From NCBI GenBank assembly GCA_004009845.1, contig RMBW01000195.1, positions 1 through 51,779 on the forward strand: 51,779 bases of DNA. The letters are read 5' to 3'. Shown here piece by piece: positions 34,215-45,592 of the stretch. Below the pieces are notes generated by a model. It was not told the origin of the DNA. It did not search any database and saw only the letters and a list, made by a program, of their open reading frames with translations. This stretch comes from Davidsoniella eucalypti. Lineage: Eukaryota; Ascomycota; Sordariomycetes; Microascales; Ceratocystidaceae. Positions within the stretch are counted from its first letter, which is position 1; each line of letters opens with the position of its first letter. Both the position numbers and the translations under genes were made by a program.

Positions 34215-36272
34215 ATGTCTTCTTTAACATCGCTTCACCTCCTCAAGGCACTGCCACGCTGCCAGCCAGTTCCATCAGCCTTCTCTCTATGCCAAATACG
34301 GGCTGCTTCGTCGTTCTCAGCTATCCATCGTGGCCTCAGGAGCTCGTCCAACTCGTCCTCCCGGTTCAGAAATGATCGCAATGATCGCCGTGGACGGACG
34401 TCCAGCAAGCCATCTTCTGGCTCCGGAAGAAAGAGCCGCCTCGATTCGTCTCGGATGACTAGCTCCGATTTCAACAAGGCCATGCTAGGCGGTGCAGCCG
34501 GTGAAGATGAAGACGGCTCCGGTCGGCGAACCCGCAGACATCGCTTCAACGATGCCTCTGAAGACTACGGAAAGAACAGCCTTGTCTACCAAATCAAGTA
34601 TGGTGCCCTCAAGGAAAAGGCTGATGAGATCATGACAAGGCGAAATGCCGAAACCAAAGCAGCCGCAAGACGTGCTCTCGGACTTCCTGAGGAAGCTCTT
34701 TCTGATCAGCGCAAGCAATCGCCTGGCTCAGACAAACGCTTCAATAGTGACGATAGAAGAGACTCTCGCGATAGTCGGCCTCCGCGCCAAGATTCTAGGC
34801 CATCTCGTGACCGCGATGATAAGAATCAGTCGGGATTCTTCAGACGGGATCAACGTCCTGATAGGCCCTCTTCTTCTTTCGCTGGGAGAACATCCAACTT
34901 CTCTGAGAGAGGATCTGATCGAGATTCTGGGAGGGGAGGCTTCGGTGGTCAAAATCCAGCACGCGAACATGACGAGCCCCGGTCCGAGAATTTCCAGGGC
35001 AGAGATAGAGGTCATGGCCGTGACCGGCCTCAGCGTTCTTTCGGAGCCCCATCGGGCTCTGCAGAGAGAAGAGGCTTTGGTGATCGTGACGATCGGGGGT
35101 CTATAAATCCTTCAAAGTTTTCTCATGACAGTCCCTCCGACAGACCGAGACGCGACGATGACCGCCAAGCCGCTCGTAAAGGCCATCCCATAATGGGCAG
35201 TCCGGTCGTTCCCTACACCACAGCAGCCTCACAGTTTCTTTTCGGCAAGTCCGTCGTGAAGGCTGCACTAATGAGCCAGCGCCGTAAATTGTACAAGCTC
35301 TATATCTACAATGGCGACAACCGCTCTGAAAGCTACGACGATACACGGTTCAAGGCATTGGCTCGTCAGCGTGGAATTGACTGTCAGCTAGTGCCTACTG
35401 AGGGTCAGCCTATGATGGATCGCATGAGTCTAGGTCGCCCACACAACGGATATGTCCTCGAGGCATCGCCGTTACCCCAATCGCCCATCAAGGCACTAGG
35501 TTCGATCTCAGAGAACCCGTGGAAGCACACCTTTGAAATTGTACGAGGCTTCCAAACACGCGAGGAACAGGCCGTGAATGGAGTTGATACTACGATCAAC
35601 TATGACGGCAAAATCGACCAAAAGCCTCTTGTACTGCTTATCCACGAAGTTGTCGATCCCGGCAACCTTGGCGGCATCATTCGCACTGCACGCTTTATGG
35701 GTGTCGCTGCCATTGCTGTCACCAGGAACAACTCAGCTACGCTAACGCCCGTCGTCATGAAAGCTGCTGCCGGCGCCGTCGAGGAGATCCCCATCTTCAA
35801 CGTCGAGGACCCCATGGAGTTTATCGGGCGGAGCCGCGAGTCTGGATGGATCACATATGCTGCTGTAGCTCCCAACCCACGCCCCACAGATCGCAACATC
35901 GACATGACTACTTTAATGGACAGAAACCCACTTGCCACGTCGCCGTGCTTGCTCGTGGTAGGTAGCGAGGGCCATGGTATCCCGAAGAACCTCCGCCAGA
36001 AGATGGACATCGAGGTCAGCATTCCACGCATGGCACGCACTAGCGGTGTCGACAGTTTGAATGTCAGTGTTGCCACCGCCCTCTTGTGTAATGGGTTCTT
36101 ACAAGATCGGAGCGCACGTAATAAAGCCAGTGGCGATCTCGTTGGCGACGTGATGATGAGCCAGAGAAAGCCTGTCGTACCCGGAGAGTTTTCTGGCCGC
36201 GCTACGTCTACGCTGAGCTCACCTTCTGAAGCACCTTCTGAAGAGGGAGAAAGCGCCGAAAAACTGTTCTAA
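34215..36272 (+). CDS. mrm1: Mitochondrial large-subunit rRNA 2'-O-ribose methyltransferase (MRM1, SpoU/TrmH)
   Basis: Transfers a methyl group from S-adenosylmethionine to a ribose of the mitochondrial large rRNA. Single exon, 685 aa from the ATG at 34215; the frame is open upstream only through a GTG. The N-terminus (LTSLHLLKALPRCQ...) is basic and Ser-rich, as in mitochondrial targeting peptides. Residues about 45-310 are low-complexity Arg/Asp/Ser/Gly-rich sequence (RRDSRDSRPPRQDSRPSRDR and RGGFGGQ-like runs), much longer than in yeast Mrm1. The SpoU substrate-binding part starts at FLFGKSVVKAAL (about 335). The catalytic knot has motif 1 DPGNLGGIIRTARFMG (about 480), motif 2 VVGSEGHGIP (about 583) and motif 3 VSIPR...SLNVSVATALL. 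The Ser-rich tail repeats SEAPSEE. Confidence 0.93.
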   Translation: MSSLTSLHLLKALPRCQPVPSAFSLCQIRAASSFSAIHRGLRSSSNSSSRFRNDRNDRRGRTSSKPSSGSGRKSRLDSSRMTSSDFNKAMLGGAAGEDEDGSGRRTRRHRFNDASEDYGKNSLVYQIKYGALKEKADEIMTRRNAETKAAARRALGLPEEALSDQRKQSPGSDKRFNSDDRRDSRDSRPPRQDSRPSRDRDDKNQSGFFRRDQRPDRPSSSFAGRTSNFSERGSDRDSGRGGFGGQNPAREHDEPRSENFQGRDRGHGRDRPQRSFGAPSGSAERRGFGDRDDRGSINPSKFSHDSPSDRPRRDDDRQAARKGHPIMGSPVVPYTTAASQFLFGKSVVKAALMSQRRKLYKLYIYNGDNRSESYDDTRFKALARQRGIDCQLVPTEGQPMMDRMSLGRPHNGYVLEASPLPQSPIKALGSISENPWKHTFEIVRGFQTREEQAVNGVDTTINYDGKIDQKPLVLLIHEVVDPGNLGGIIRTARFMGVAAIAVTRNNSATLTPVVMKAAAGAVEEIPIFNVEDPMEFIGRSRESGWITYAAVAPNPRPTDRNIDMTTLMDRNPLATSPCLLVVGSEGHGIPKNLRQKMDIEVSIPRMARTSGVDSLNVSVATALLCNGFLQDRSARNKASGDLVGDVMMSQRKPVVPGEFSGRATSTLSSPSEAPSEEGESAEKLF

Positions 36273-37937
36273 AGTCTCATACTTTGGCTGTATCACAAAC
36301 ATCACAATCGGTGGTTTCATCTAGTCTGAGGTGTCAGTACTATTGCATTGTTATCGTCCTCTCTTCCATGGCCAGTGCAGTGCCATCTTACTACTACTAT
36401 CTTGAGCCCTGAGGCCAGGGTTCAAACCAAATAGGGTTTAGGACTCATCTTATTACCCGAAGGCTAGACACAGCGTGAGTTTGATTCTACTGAGCATGCC
36501 CGACTTTCTCATAAGGCACAATTTTTAGTGCGTAGATATCGCTGGCAGCACAAGACAACCATTTCACGGATCAACCCGAACATGCTATGGTTGTATGTAA
36601 GTCCCCATCAACCAAACAGGGGACGAGCAAATTTCCAGACACCAAAATCACTGTCTTGGATCCAAACATCCCAGATAGGCTAGACCGAGCTGTCGCTGTA
36701 TATTATTTCTGTATTTTTAGCTGTAAACTTAACGGGCCATCTCTAGCTGGCATAGCCTCAAGGCGGTTTAGATCGCCGAATGTCTCATGCCATGCGTTGT
36801 CACTTCAAATATATACGTAGACGCACCCAACAAAACGAATGTCACAAAAACGCTACATGCAGGAGGATTTTCGTACATTTCACGTATTGCGCATGCTTTG
36901 CCGAGTTGAATCGCACGCACTATGATTGGCCAACCTTGTTTGTACGCATCGGAGAGTTTTTGTAAGGCGAACAGCCTATATGTGTCACTAAAACAAGCAA
37001 AACAGGCAGCTTTGCCTCTTAAGGAAACTATCTGGCCTGATTCAAAGATGGGTTCAAAGAGAGCATGTATCTATATATATATATATATGTGTGTGTGTGA
37101 CTTGACGTGACCTATACCATGTCTTAGCCTCCTAAATCGTATAAACATTTATAGATACATCAGGGCGATCCTGTACCATGAAAACTATTTCAAATAATTA
37201 GCAGAGCGGCATATTACCCCGTACCGTCGGGCAAGCAAATAATACAACACCGCAGCTTCAACGTGGTCTCACCATAAGGTTTGTAATATTCAATTTACGG
37301 GAGCGGCTTATGTCCACAATGTGTATATATATATATATAGTAGCGATATCACGAATACGGCAGTTTTCCCCATTTCTCCACCACGCCGGAAACTTGTGAC
37401 TCTGGGCATTTTTCCCGGCAAAAGCCAATACCACGTAATATAATCGGGGTCTTCGACGCTCATCTGTAACTACCTATCGCTCTTCGGCTCTTCGTGGGAG
37501 GCGTCAAAGGTAAACAAGGAGGGGGATTGTTGGAGCGTTGAACAGGCTGTACAAAGATGGCATGTTGCATATGAGGAGGACGGATCCTATATCCAGGCTT
37601 CTCAATATGATTTCTCAAGTTAGAAGAAGATGTAGTAAAGCTATCTCGACGGCCTAGTTCTTTTGTCGGTATCGCGCAAGTAAGTCATGCCATATTAGCT
37701 CTTATCTCCCAAGAATAGTTGTCTTGTATATATCTCTCCGAGTATCTTGCTTTCTGGTATACGGTCTGTCAGCAAGTGACATCGCAGATAACGGATACGT
37801 CACGAGCCAGTGACGGGATATCACATACATCATTAGTTAGTCATGAATCTAGCCGAGTCAGGACGATAATACGGGTCATGTAGTTGGGTTGACATTTCCG
37901 ATCTCTACCTTGCGGTAGATAGTAGTAAGTCTTTATG
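36273..37937. other. Intergenic with microsatellites
   Basis: About 1.7 kb without a credible gene. Contains a TA/GT microsatellite at 37072-37099, a second TA run at about 37323-37339, and an ACGTCA (CRE/bZIP-like) core near 37797 upstream of the DUF1365 gene. Confidence 0.5.
37072..37099. repeat. (TA)n(GT)n microsatellite
   Basis: A run of TA dinucleotides passing directly into GT dinucleotides. Confidence 0.85.
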
Positions 37938-37946
37938 TATAAATAG
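37938..37946 (+). promoter_or_regulatory. TATA box of the DUF1365 gene
   Basis: TATAAATAG lies 173 bases before the ATG at 38111, a suitable distance for a fungal core promoter. Confidence 0.5.
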
Positions 37947-38110
37947 AGTGTCCTGTTCCTTGAAAGTCATCATGACATTGATGATGGCGGGAATCCCGAA
38001 TGTATCGCCTCAACTACTATGCTTCATAGTCAGACACGTTATCGCCTACCAAGATTATCTTCTCCAGTCACTTTTGCTCTCTACCTCGGATATCCGTCTT
38101 GTTCTACATC

Positions 38111-40110
38111 ATGGCTCTCTGGCTTCCCTTCCTGTATGTCAGTTACTTGGCCACCATTGGAGATGTAGTCCACAATGCATTGATTACGTTCGTCATCATT
38201 CTTCACCAGCATGCCAGCACCAAGTATCTCCTCTGGTGGAGCATCAGCACCATAGTCATACTGATGGTCCTTCGAGAGTTGATCTTTCTAGCCGGCGCTA
38301 GCAAAACATCAGCGAGCTCTGCAGGAACTCCGATGTTGATTCCCGCTCGCGTGCATCATCGCCGCCTAAGTCCCGTCAAAAACAGCTTTGATAATAGGTA
38401 TCTTTTGGCTGTGATTCCCGTCGACTGGACCGGAAACGCTGGTGGTCTATTGTCGTGCATGCCAGATGTTGACAAGAGATATCACAGCTCATTTTTCAGA
38501 AAGATTATGTGGTTTCTGGGAAAGGATAATGGCGCTTTCTGGTCTATCGATCCTAGTGAAAAGCTACTCCAGAATGGCAATACGTACCCGACATTGAGAG
38601 GATATCTCAACGAGTATCTCCTGACACAGGTTAGTCGCTGTTCAATACCGGGATGTTGATACTGTTACTAACCTCTTTCAAGCACCTGGACCCATCTATG
38701 TATCCTTATGCATACCACATAACTGCACCCAAGTTCCTCCGCAGTTGCCAGGTCTTTATCAGTTTCTGGTATCTCTACGACTCCAAGCATAAGCTGAGCG
38801 CCATCATCACCGAAGCCGTAACCCCAACCCTAGACAAGCGTCTAGTAACCGTCAAGATGGCCGAGCCCGGTCCAACGGCTCACGATACCTCCAAGCCAGA
38901 TATACTGCGCAATGTCATCGCCAAAGATATCTTCATCACGCCTTTCAGTGCTAGTGACGGATTTTTCTCCTTCAAGGCCCCAGATCCAGCCGTCTTGCAG
39001 AGGCCGTACTTGTCTTCGCCCATCTCAACTACAGAGTCCCAATGCCGCTCTTTCGAAATCACCATTTCCGAGCTGGACCCCAACCACCAAGTAGAGATCG
39101 TCGCATATCTGCGCTCGACCGGTCATGGCTTCGATCCGGCCGCTCTGTCTCTGTGGCAAAAGTTGTCGTTCTTGTTTTCCTGGTGGTGGGTAGTGCCTGC
39201 GATCCTGCCTATGGTCTTAAAGGTAGGGTTCGATCTGTATTATCGCAAGCACATGCGTATGTGGTATATCACGCCTCCTCGTAACACGGCAATCCCACGT
39301 GCGGGCGACTACGAGGAAGCCGCCATGGAAGCCGTGTTCCGCGAATATCTTTGTGCCGCTATCCGCAAGTGTCCAACGGCTGTCAAGGTACGCTATGTCT
39401 CGGCGGGCATCAGGCAGGGGCTTCGCGAGGAAGTCATGGCATCTCCGTCGGCACGAGACGATACGGGAGTTGCAGTCTTGAGGATTGTGTCGCCGATGTT
39501 CTATGCGCGCTTTGTGCGTTATCGAGAAGCCAGATCGACGGAAATCATGCTTCGCTTGGAACAGGAAAATAAAACGGTAGATGTCCTCTCGCTTTTTGAT
39601 AAGCAAACACTATCGTCAATATTCCCAGCAAAGGCTCCCTCCTGTGATAGATCTGATTCTCGGATAACCGGCTGCGTCAGCACCATCATTTTCAAGATCA
39701 TTCGTACTCTACGCAAAAACCCCCCGACCATCACAACAGACGGCGAAGTACCGTTCGCCGGCTTAGATACATCGTATCCTCCAGTCTCCAGATTCACAGA
39801 CATCGACAGCTGGGTTCTGACCCAAGCTCCGGCGGCGCTCAAACGACTCTACTTGACGGTGTTCCTTCGCTCGCTGGCTTCCGAGTACCTAGGCTACGAT
39901 GTTATCATGATCCTACAAAGTCTGCCCATATGCATCGCCGTTGCTTCTCTCCTCGCATTGGCTTTACAAACCAACAGCTTATCTTTCCAGGAATGCTGCC
40001 AGTACGCAAAACTAGGTGCAGATGGTGCACGGCAACTGTTATCACAGAATGTGCCGTTGTCTATCTCGTCTATTCCGGCATTTCTGACGTCGACGAGAGC
40101 TATGTATTGA
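38111..40110 (+). CDS. DUF1365-family membrane protein
   Basis: Exon 1 is 38111-38629, the intron is 53 nt (donor gttagt, branch ttactaac, acceptor caag) and exon 2 is 38683-40110; 648 aa. The N-terminus has two hydrophobic segments (LPFLYVSYLATIG and LWWSISTIVILMVL). The DUF1365 region follows: DKRYHSSFFRK, GYLNEYLLTQ joined to HLDPSMYPYAYHITAPKFL, the hallmark FISFWYLYDSKHKLSAIITE, KDIFITPFSASDGFFSF, and WWWVVPAILPMVLKVGFDLYYRKHMRMWY. The C-terminal 300 residues are fungal-specific, with a hydrophobic segment near SLPICIAVASLLALAL. In bacteria DUF1365 genes often neighbour cyclopropane-fatty-acid synthase and a flavin oxidase, which suggests a lipid role; no such partner lies in this window. 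The biochemical function is unknown. Confidence 0.85.
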
Positions 40111-41591
40111 AGGTGTGGCTGTATTAGGGTTATCATCCCGCTTTCTTATCAGAATTTTGGTCATTTCTAGTCTAATTCCAAATAGTTGTTGGGTGTTGTA
40201 ACCTTTGTCTTACTGCATAGACATTCGGAAGCCCGTAAGACCCCGTCTTACGCATCACGGATTATCAAAGAGATAAAAATGCTAGGGTTTGGTTTATATA
40301 TCAGGCATGAAACTAGCCTATCGCCCGTACAGCGTAGTTGAATGAACACAGTGCCTGCAATTAGTCTAAGAATGGGATGAATAGAGGAATTCCTAGTCAA
40401 TGCCAACCATTTTACCAAGAATAAACCTGCAATACAGCAAAAAGGCAGCATTTACTCCGGCCAGCTGAGCCAATTCCGTAACAAGCGATGATAAGTCGAA
40501 GCGTCAAAGCCAAATGATATCGGACAAAAAGCTGCAAGAAACCGGTGCGTTAAGTGGATTCAACAGTCGCCAAAACAGGAAAACGTCACAATCGCTACCA
40601 CTATCTCAAGCCCATTTGGAACTTCAAGACCCCACCTTTTCCGCCCCTCCAAAACGCAGCCAATCAGCTATGGATCGCTGGATTCTGCTTACGTTTTCAC
40701 GATTTCTTAGGAGGGTACGACACTAGCCAATATCGACAGCACCAAGCAGCTGTGCTCTCCGTTGGGGATGACGGGTGTTACAGCAATGTCTTTGTCTGCT
40801 CCAGCGCTCGGTTGAAAGCCAGCCGGTTGAAAGCCAGTCCTGTAATATGTGGCGAGTGTACAGCCAAGTGGAACAAGAGAAACGAAGCCTCAGTCGTTTC
40901 AGCTGACAAAGCGAAAGGTTTGGCATGCTCTTCGTGTGTTGTCTAGATCCTACAGGTCCGGCATCGAGATAGATACAGATAAAAAGACGCCGAATATGTT
41001 GCCGTGATGTATGATATGTCATCTTGCACCCCCCACCTGCGACGCCCGCACTACATCGCCCTCCTGCGTTTTAACGGCACCACTAGAGGGAGAAAGCCGA
41101 CCTAAACCCACGCTGTTCCTGCTGTAGCCGTAGCCAGTCAAGCTTCCCGTAGCTAGGGGCGTGGGAAAGTTCAAAGTCTCATTCTGTCCAGACTCTCTCT
41201 ATCATGCTCAGTCAGCCCAATATGGAGCTCCGTCATGGGATGGGAAATGCCCGTATTCCTTTATCGTTTAACACGGTCACTTGTTCTGTGTTGTCTTGCG
41301 TTAGGCAGCGGTAACAATAAAATAAAAACGGATAACGCATCCCAGCTCTCCAAAAGTAACAGAGTTCAGCAAGAAGCACAACCCAGCAAAGGAAAAGTAA
41401 GGCCGAGTCTACCAAAAGGGGGAAACGATAAGACTGACACTGACACGGACCAAGATCGGAAAAGAAAGACGAGAAAAGCAAGCAAAGGGGGGGGTAAAGA
41501 GCGGCAGATTCTCCTTGGTCTAATAAAGTCTATGGCTTGTCATTGGCCCGGATGGCGGCACAAAACGCAGCTAAGCAGAAATCTGGAGCTC
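40111..41591. other. Intergenic, no gene recognised
   Basis: About 1.5 kb. A 13-base direct repeat (ggttgaaagccag) occurs twice near 40811-40837. Frames at 40554-40946 plus and 41235-41654 plus have no family features, introns or codon bias. Confidence 0.5.
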
Positions 41592-41598
41592 TATAAAA
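41592..41598 (+). promoter_or_regulatory. TATA box and CT-rich leader of the GFA-family gene
   Basis: TATAAAA lies 154 bases before the ATG. It is followed from about 41656 to 41735 by a pyrimidine-rich stretch, the pattern of highly expressed fungal genes. Confidence 0.6.
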
Positions 41599-41745
41599 CC
41601 CCGCCGCAGCTCCCCATTTTCGGCTCCAACGACCAAGGTTTCTTCCATCTATAGCCTCTTCTCCTTCTTCTTTCTCTCTTCGTCTTGGACAAGCCCGACT
41701 TTTTTCCCTTCTTCTTTCTTCCCTACCACCCCAAACATCTTCAAA

Positions 41746-42324
41746 ATGGTTCTTTCTGGCCACTGCCTGTGCAAGGCTGTCACCTACACCGTCGACATGG
41801 AGAAGCCTCTCCTAGTTGGCTACGACCACTGTGACGACTGCCAACGCCAGAGCGGTTCCACCTACTGTAGGTTTTCTCTCGTTCCTCCGACCTTTTTTGC
41901 CCGCATCTAGTCTTGCGTTTCGCCCCGCCAAACCAACCTCTGTTAAAACAAGCAAACTGAAAAAAATATAATATAAAATATAAAAATAAAAATAAATAAA
42001 AAACAAAGCTAACATATCGTCTCCCTTCTTTTAGCCCTGGTTTTTGTCTGCCTCAAGGACAAGGTCAAGTTCGAGGGCCCCGTCAAGTCTTACGCCGGCC
42101 AGGGCTCTTCCGGCAAGGCTGTGCACCGCCTGTTCTGTTCCGACTGCGGCTCGCCTCTGGCTCACGATCCCGACGCTGCCCCGGAAATCATCGCCATGAA
42201 GGGTGGCTCCCTCGATATCGAGCTCAAGAAGACTCTGCAGCCCGATACTGAGATCTGGACCGTCGGCAAGCTGCCTTTCTGCCAGGAGCACCTGGCCAAG
42301 CCCTTCACTCGCATGCCCGAATAA
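41746..42324 (+). CDS. GFA-family zinc protein (glutathione-dependent formaldehyde-activating enzyme-like)
   Basis: Small zinc-binding enzyme fold (CENP-V/GFA). The family name comes from bacterial S-hydroxymethylglutathione synthase, but most fungal members have unknown substrates. Exon 1 is 41746-41866, the intron 168 nt and very AT-rich with a gctaac branch and acceptor ttag, and exon 2 is 42035-42324; 136 aa, the usual length. Zinc ligands are visible as C7 and C9 (GHCLC), C29 and C32 (HCDDCQRQSGS), and C75 and C78 (FCSDCGSPL), matching the two GFA metal sites. The family's SGSTYS-like lead-in crosses the splice, and WTVGKLPFC is the usual C-terminal motif. Strong C-ending codon bias and a CT-rich leader suggest good expression. 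Confidence 0.92.
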
Positions 42325-42613
42325 ACTGTCTAGGCTCAGTTAGCTTGTTATATATTAATGAATAAATGAAGTTGAATCGTAATATCGCCTATTGAAACTC
42401 CGTGTGCTGCTACTAAATAATGTTTATATACCGTCACAGTTGTACATATGTGTACTAAATCAGAAAACGCCAAAACGCAGCCTTTATATCCCAAAAAAAA
42501 ATTCATCTTCCAACGGCCAACAAGTCCGATAAAGCAAGACATCCATATTCATCATGAAGTCATACCAAGTCAAGAACCAAGCGTGGCCATATATACCCGT
42601 ATCTACAGCATCA

Positions 42614-43864
42614 TCATATCACCGCTAACATGCCGGCCAGCATTGCCAACATCATAGCAGGCTTGGTCTTCCCGCCACTAGAAGTTGTGCCTTCCTTCCC
42701 AACCGTCGTCGTCGTGCCCGCCGTTGCCAACGTGCAGCTAACCGAGCCGCATGAATATCCATCCGGGCAGCATCCCGCAACAACATTAGCCGAAGCCTCG
42801 CACAAAGACCAGCCCGTAGCACAGGTACCCGACGCAGATTCGGTAGTTGTCGGAGAGTCGGTGGCCAGCACGGCAATGGTCAGACCTGACCGCGTGATGA
42901 TGTCTGTCATGGAGGTAGCTACGCACGACGTCGATTGGCAGTCCCGGCCAGTTTGGCAGCAGCCGCCACCGTAGCGTGCGAGACAAGCGTAATATCCCGT
43001 CGGGCAGGTATCTAGAGCGGTGTCTGTAGAGGTTGTCGTAGTGCTAGTTGTGGTGGCAGTGGCGCTATCCGTTGTAGGCCGGAACGGGGCCACGGCAGAG
43101 GTCTCTGTAGTCTCAGAAGAGGTTATCGTGGTTGTAGTCATGGTAGCAGTGGAAGATTCGCTATTTGAGGTAGTGACTGTCACTGTTTTAACGCCTGTTC
43201 AATTTGTATTAGTTAGCATTGAACTCGTAGCAAAAGGAACTCACATGGAGAATCGCATGAGGCACTTACATCCAGAACCCTCGCAGGCGTAGCCCGATAT
43301 ACAACAGCCGCCGCCCAAGCTAGCAGCACACGAAACGGCGCCAGTCGGGCAACTAGCGACATTTCCAGTACAAGATGAACCGGAAGGACAGCAGGCCACA
43401 TCGCCAGTATCATCGTTATCCACTTCCACACACGTCTCCGTCGATACACAGCATTTGTTCGGATATCCGATACTATCGCACCCGCTAAACCCCGACGGAC
43501 ACGCACTACGGCCCTGCAACACATTCAGCGCCTCTGCCGCCCGCCTTAGCCTCTGCCACGGCAGCGGGCCATCGGCGTCTTGGATGTGAGCGCGGAACAC
43601 AGGCCGGTTCGGCGAGGTACCATAATCACCGGTCTCCCCATTGTAAGCTCCGGCTACTATCCGCTCCAGCACGGCGGCGGCTACGGCTTCGCGCGGCATA
43701 AGCGGCATTGAGGTCGTTATTACCGGCGCGTAGGCTTCGTACACCGGATACCATTTCTCGCCGGGGTCGAGAGGCATGCGCCGGACGGCAGTAGGGAGGA
43801 ACTCGTCTTGGCATTTGACTGTGCCTAGCACGGCCGCTAGTGCGCCTAGTGTCCAGATATGCAT
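42614..43864 (-). CDS. GPI-anchored, cysteine-rich secreted protein
   Basis: Exon 1 is 43864-43270, the intron 75 nt (donor GTAAGT, branch gctaac, acceptor aacag) and exon 2 is 43194-42614; 391 aa. Residues 1-18 (MHIWTLGALAAVLGTVKC) are a signal peptide. After a region of about 110 residues (CQDEFLPTAVRRMPLDPGE...) come repeated Cys modules: CPSGFSGC...CCVSTETC...ACCPSGSSC, then SCPTGAVSCAASLGGGCCISGYAC (joined across the intron to GSGC). After a Thr/Ser linker there are two more: CPTGYYACLARYGGGCCQTGRDC and CATGWSLCEASANVVAGCCPDGYSC. The Ser/Thr spacers should be heavily O-glycosylated. A GKEGTTSSGGKTKP site precedes the hydrophobic tail AMMLAMLAGMLAVI, a GPI signal. It probably sits in the plasma membrane or cell wall; the ligand is unknown. 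Confidence 0.85.
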
Positions 43865-45592
43865 AGCGACGGACGGACTGGCACGGATTCGAGATCGTCG
43901 AGTCGGTAGAATGTGCGTAAGTTCTAGAAACGTCTAGAGAGGGCAGAACTACAGGCAAGGCCTATTCCCCTCGATAGCAGCAGGCAAGCTTGTTGGTCAG
44001 GAGGCTGGCTATATCGTTGGGCGGATCGGAAGACTCTGGCTACGAAGAATGCAATTTGTAATGGCGCAAGATATTAGCAGTGTTGAGTGTGTATGCGGAT
44101 CGTTTAATGGAGCAAATGTTGGAAATATCAGATCTCAATGTAAGAATACCTGGTTTGTTTCGTTCTTGAGTTCGGCCACCTCTTTTTTTGTCCAGGCCGG
44201 AAAAGCAGAACAGGCAGGCTTCCATTTCATTTTATTGACATTGGGCAATTGTTCGAGCGGTTTTGTTCACCGGGGCAACCGACCGCTGTTTCCCAATCTA
44301 GAAACTTAGGCCTAGCCATTGTTAACCCTACCACCACTTCGGGTAACCCTTGTGACGTGAACCATTGTTCAGCTCACTCATTAGTGAGGGCCAAACTCGT
44401 CTCATTTCTTGGTGTCTCGGACGGCGGTGGAACTTGGACAACGATTCAGTATCAAAAAGCATAATGGCTAGATACCAAATCCTCCGAGGGCCGTCTTGTG
44501 CAACATTAACACCACTAGCCACCCAGAAATCTTGACTGCGTTATGAATAGATGGTATTGGTAGTGTTTGACGCGCCTATCTTGGCACTCATGTAAATAAC
44601 GAATTGGAAATAATACGTGTGTTTATCAAAAAATTGGTCTACCTATATAAAATTTGTTCTAAGCTATTGTCCTACCTATATTCTGGCTAGCTGTGCTTAT
44701 GACATGCCTGAAATCGATTCTCCGGAGCTCCAGGTCCGGCATGAATGCTAGATATTGCATTGCCACTCAGTTGCATAGTAGATGATGAAGTGAATTCATG
44801 CATGTACTGAGCATTTGTTGTTGGAATACAGGCGAGTTTGTTGTACAGCACATGTAAAACTCGGCCTGTGATGCTCATTCCATAGCATAGAGAAGAGGAG
44901 AGAAATAAAAAATCCAGAAAATAATAGACACGGGGTCAAGCCCCGTATATGATGAGAAAGAAAAGGGAATAGAAAATAAACCGAAAACCCAGGTCGGTAT
45001 CAAAAAATAGCGCCAAATAGTATCACCCGTCATAAAAGTCAGTGTCTCGTACCGCCAAACTTAAGAAGGCATCAGGAATGTGGAAAGTGGTCGTTGGTGT
45101 TGTAAAAAGAGAAATGTGTTGGAAAAAGCGCAAATTATAGAGAGAAAGAAGGAAGAAAAAAATCGAAATAGCGGTAACTGAAGATGAACGAGTGACGAGA
45201 AGAAGAATGAATATTGGTCGATCAAAGGAAGCTGAAGGCAAAAGAGAAAAGAGGTCCCAAATGTAAATAAAGAAACACCCAAAGGGGGCACTTTGAGTGT
45301 TGCCGGAGAGAATATGAAGAGATAGAAGACAGTCTATGATAGAATAGCGTCTTCGAGCGTAGGAAACAAAAGAAGGAGTTGGCGGTCGATGTCCCAGCCG
45401 TGGGAAGGACGTTGCTCGACGCCACCACAGAAAAGAAGAGAACGGATGAAAGAAGAAGAGCTTGTTACTCTCTAACAGAACATGCAGCTTGTTAGTATGC
45501 GTATATCTGGATATCTGGACGGCCGGTTCGTGGTAGTAGCAGAGCAGCTGTGCGCATACGCTGCGTTAGGCCGAGTTGAGAGCATGCTTTGC
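43865..45592. other. Intergenic, no gene recognised
   Basis: About 1.7 kb. A perfect hairpin, ACGGGG (44930-44935) with CCCCGT (44941-44946) and a 5-nt loop, lies in AT-rich DNA near 44.9 kb. From 44880 to 45450 the plus strand is purine-rich, which on the minus strand would be a CT-rich 3' region of the next gene. No credible coding frame. Confidence 0.5.

Noticed and set aside
37072..37339. Possible centromere or origin from TA-rich runs
   Set aside because: Only short microsatellites; the surrounding DNA is ordinary intergenic sequence.
40554..40946. 130-codon plus frame
   Set aside because: Poor codon bias, no motif, and it contains a short direct repeat; treated as random.
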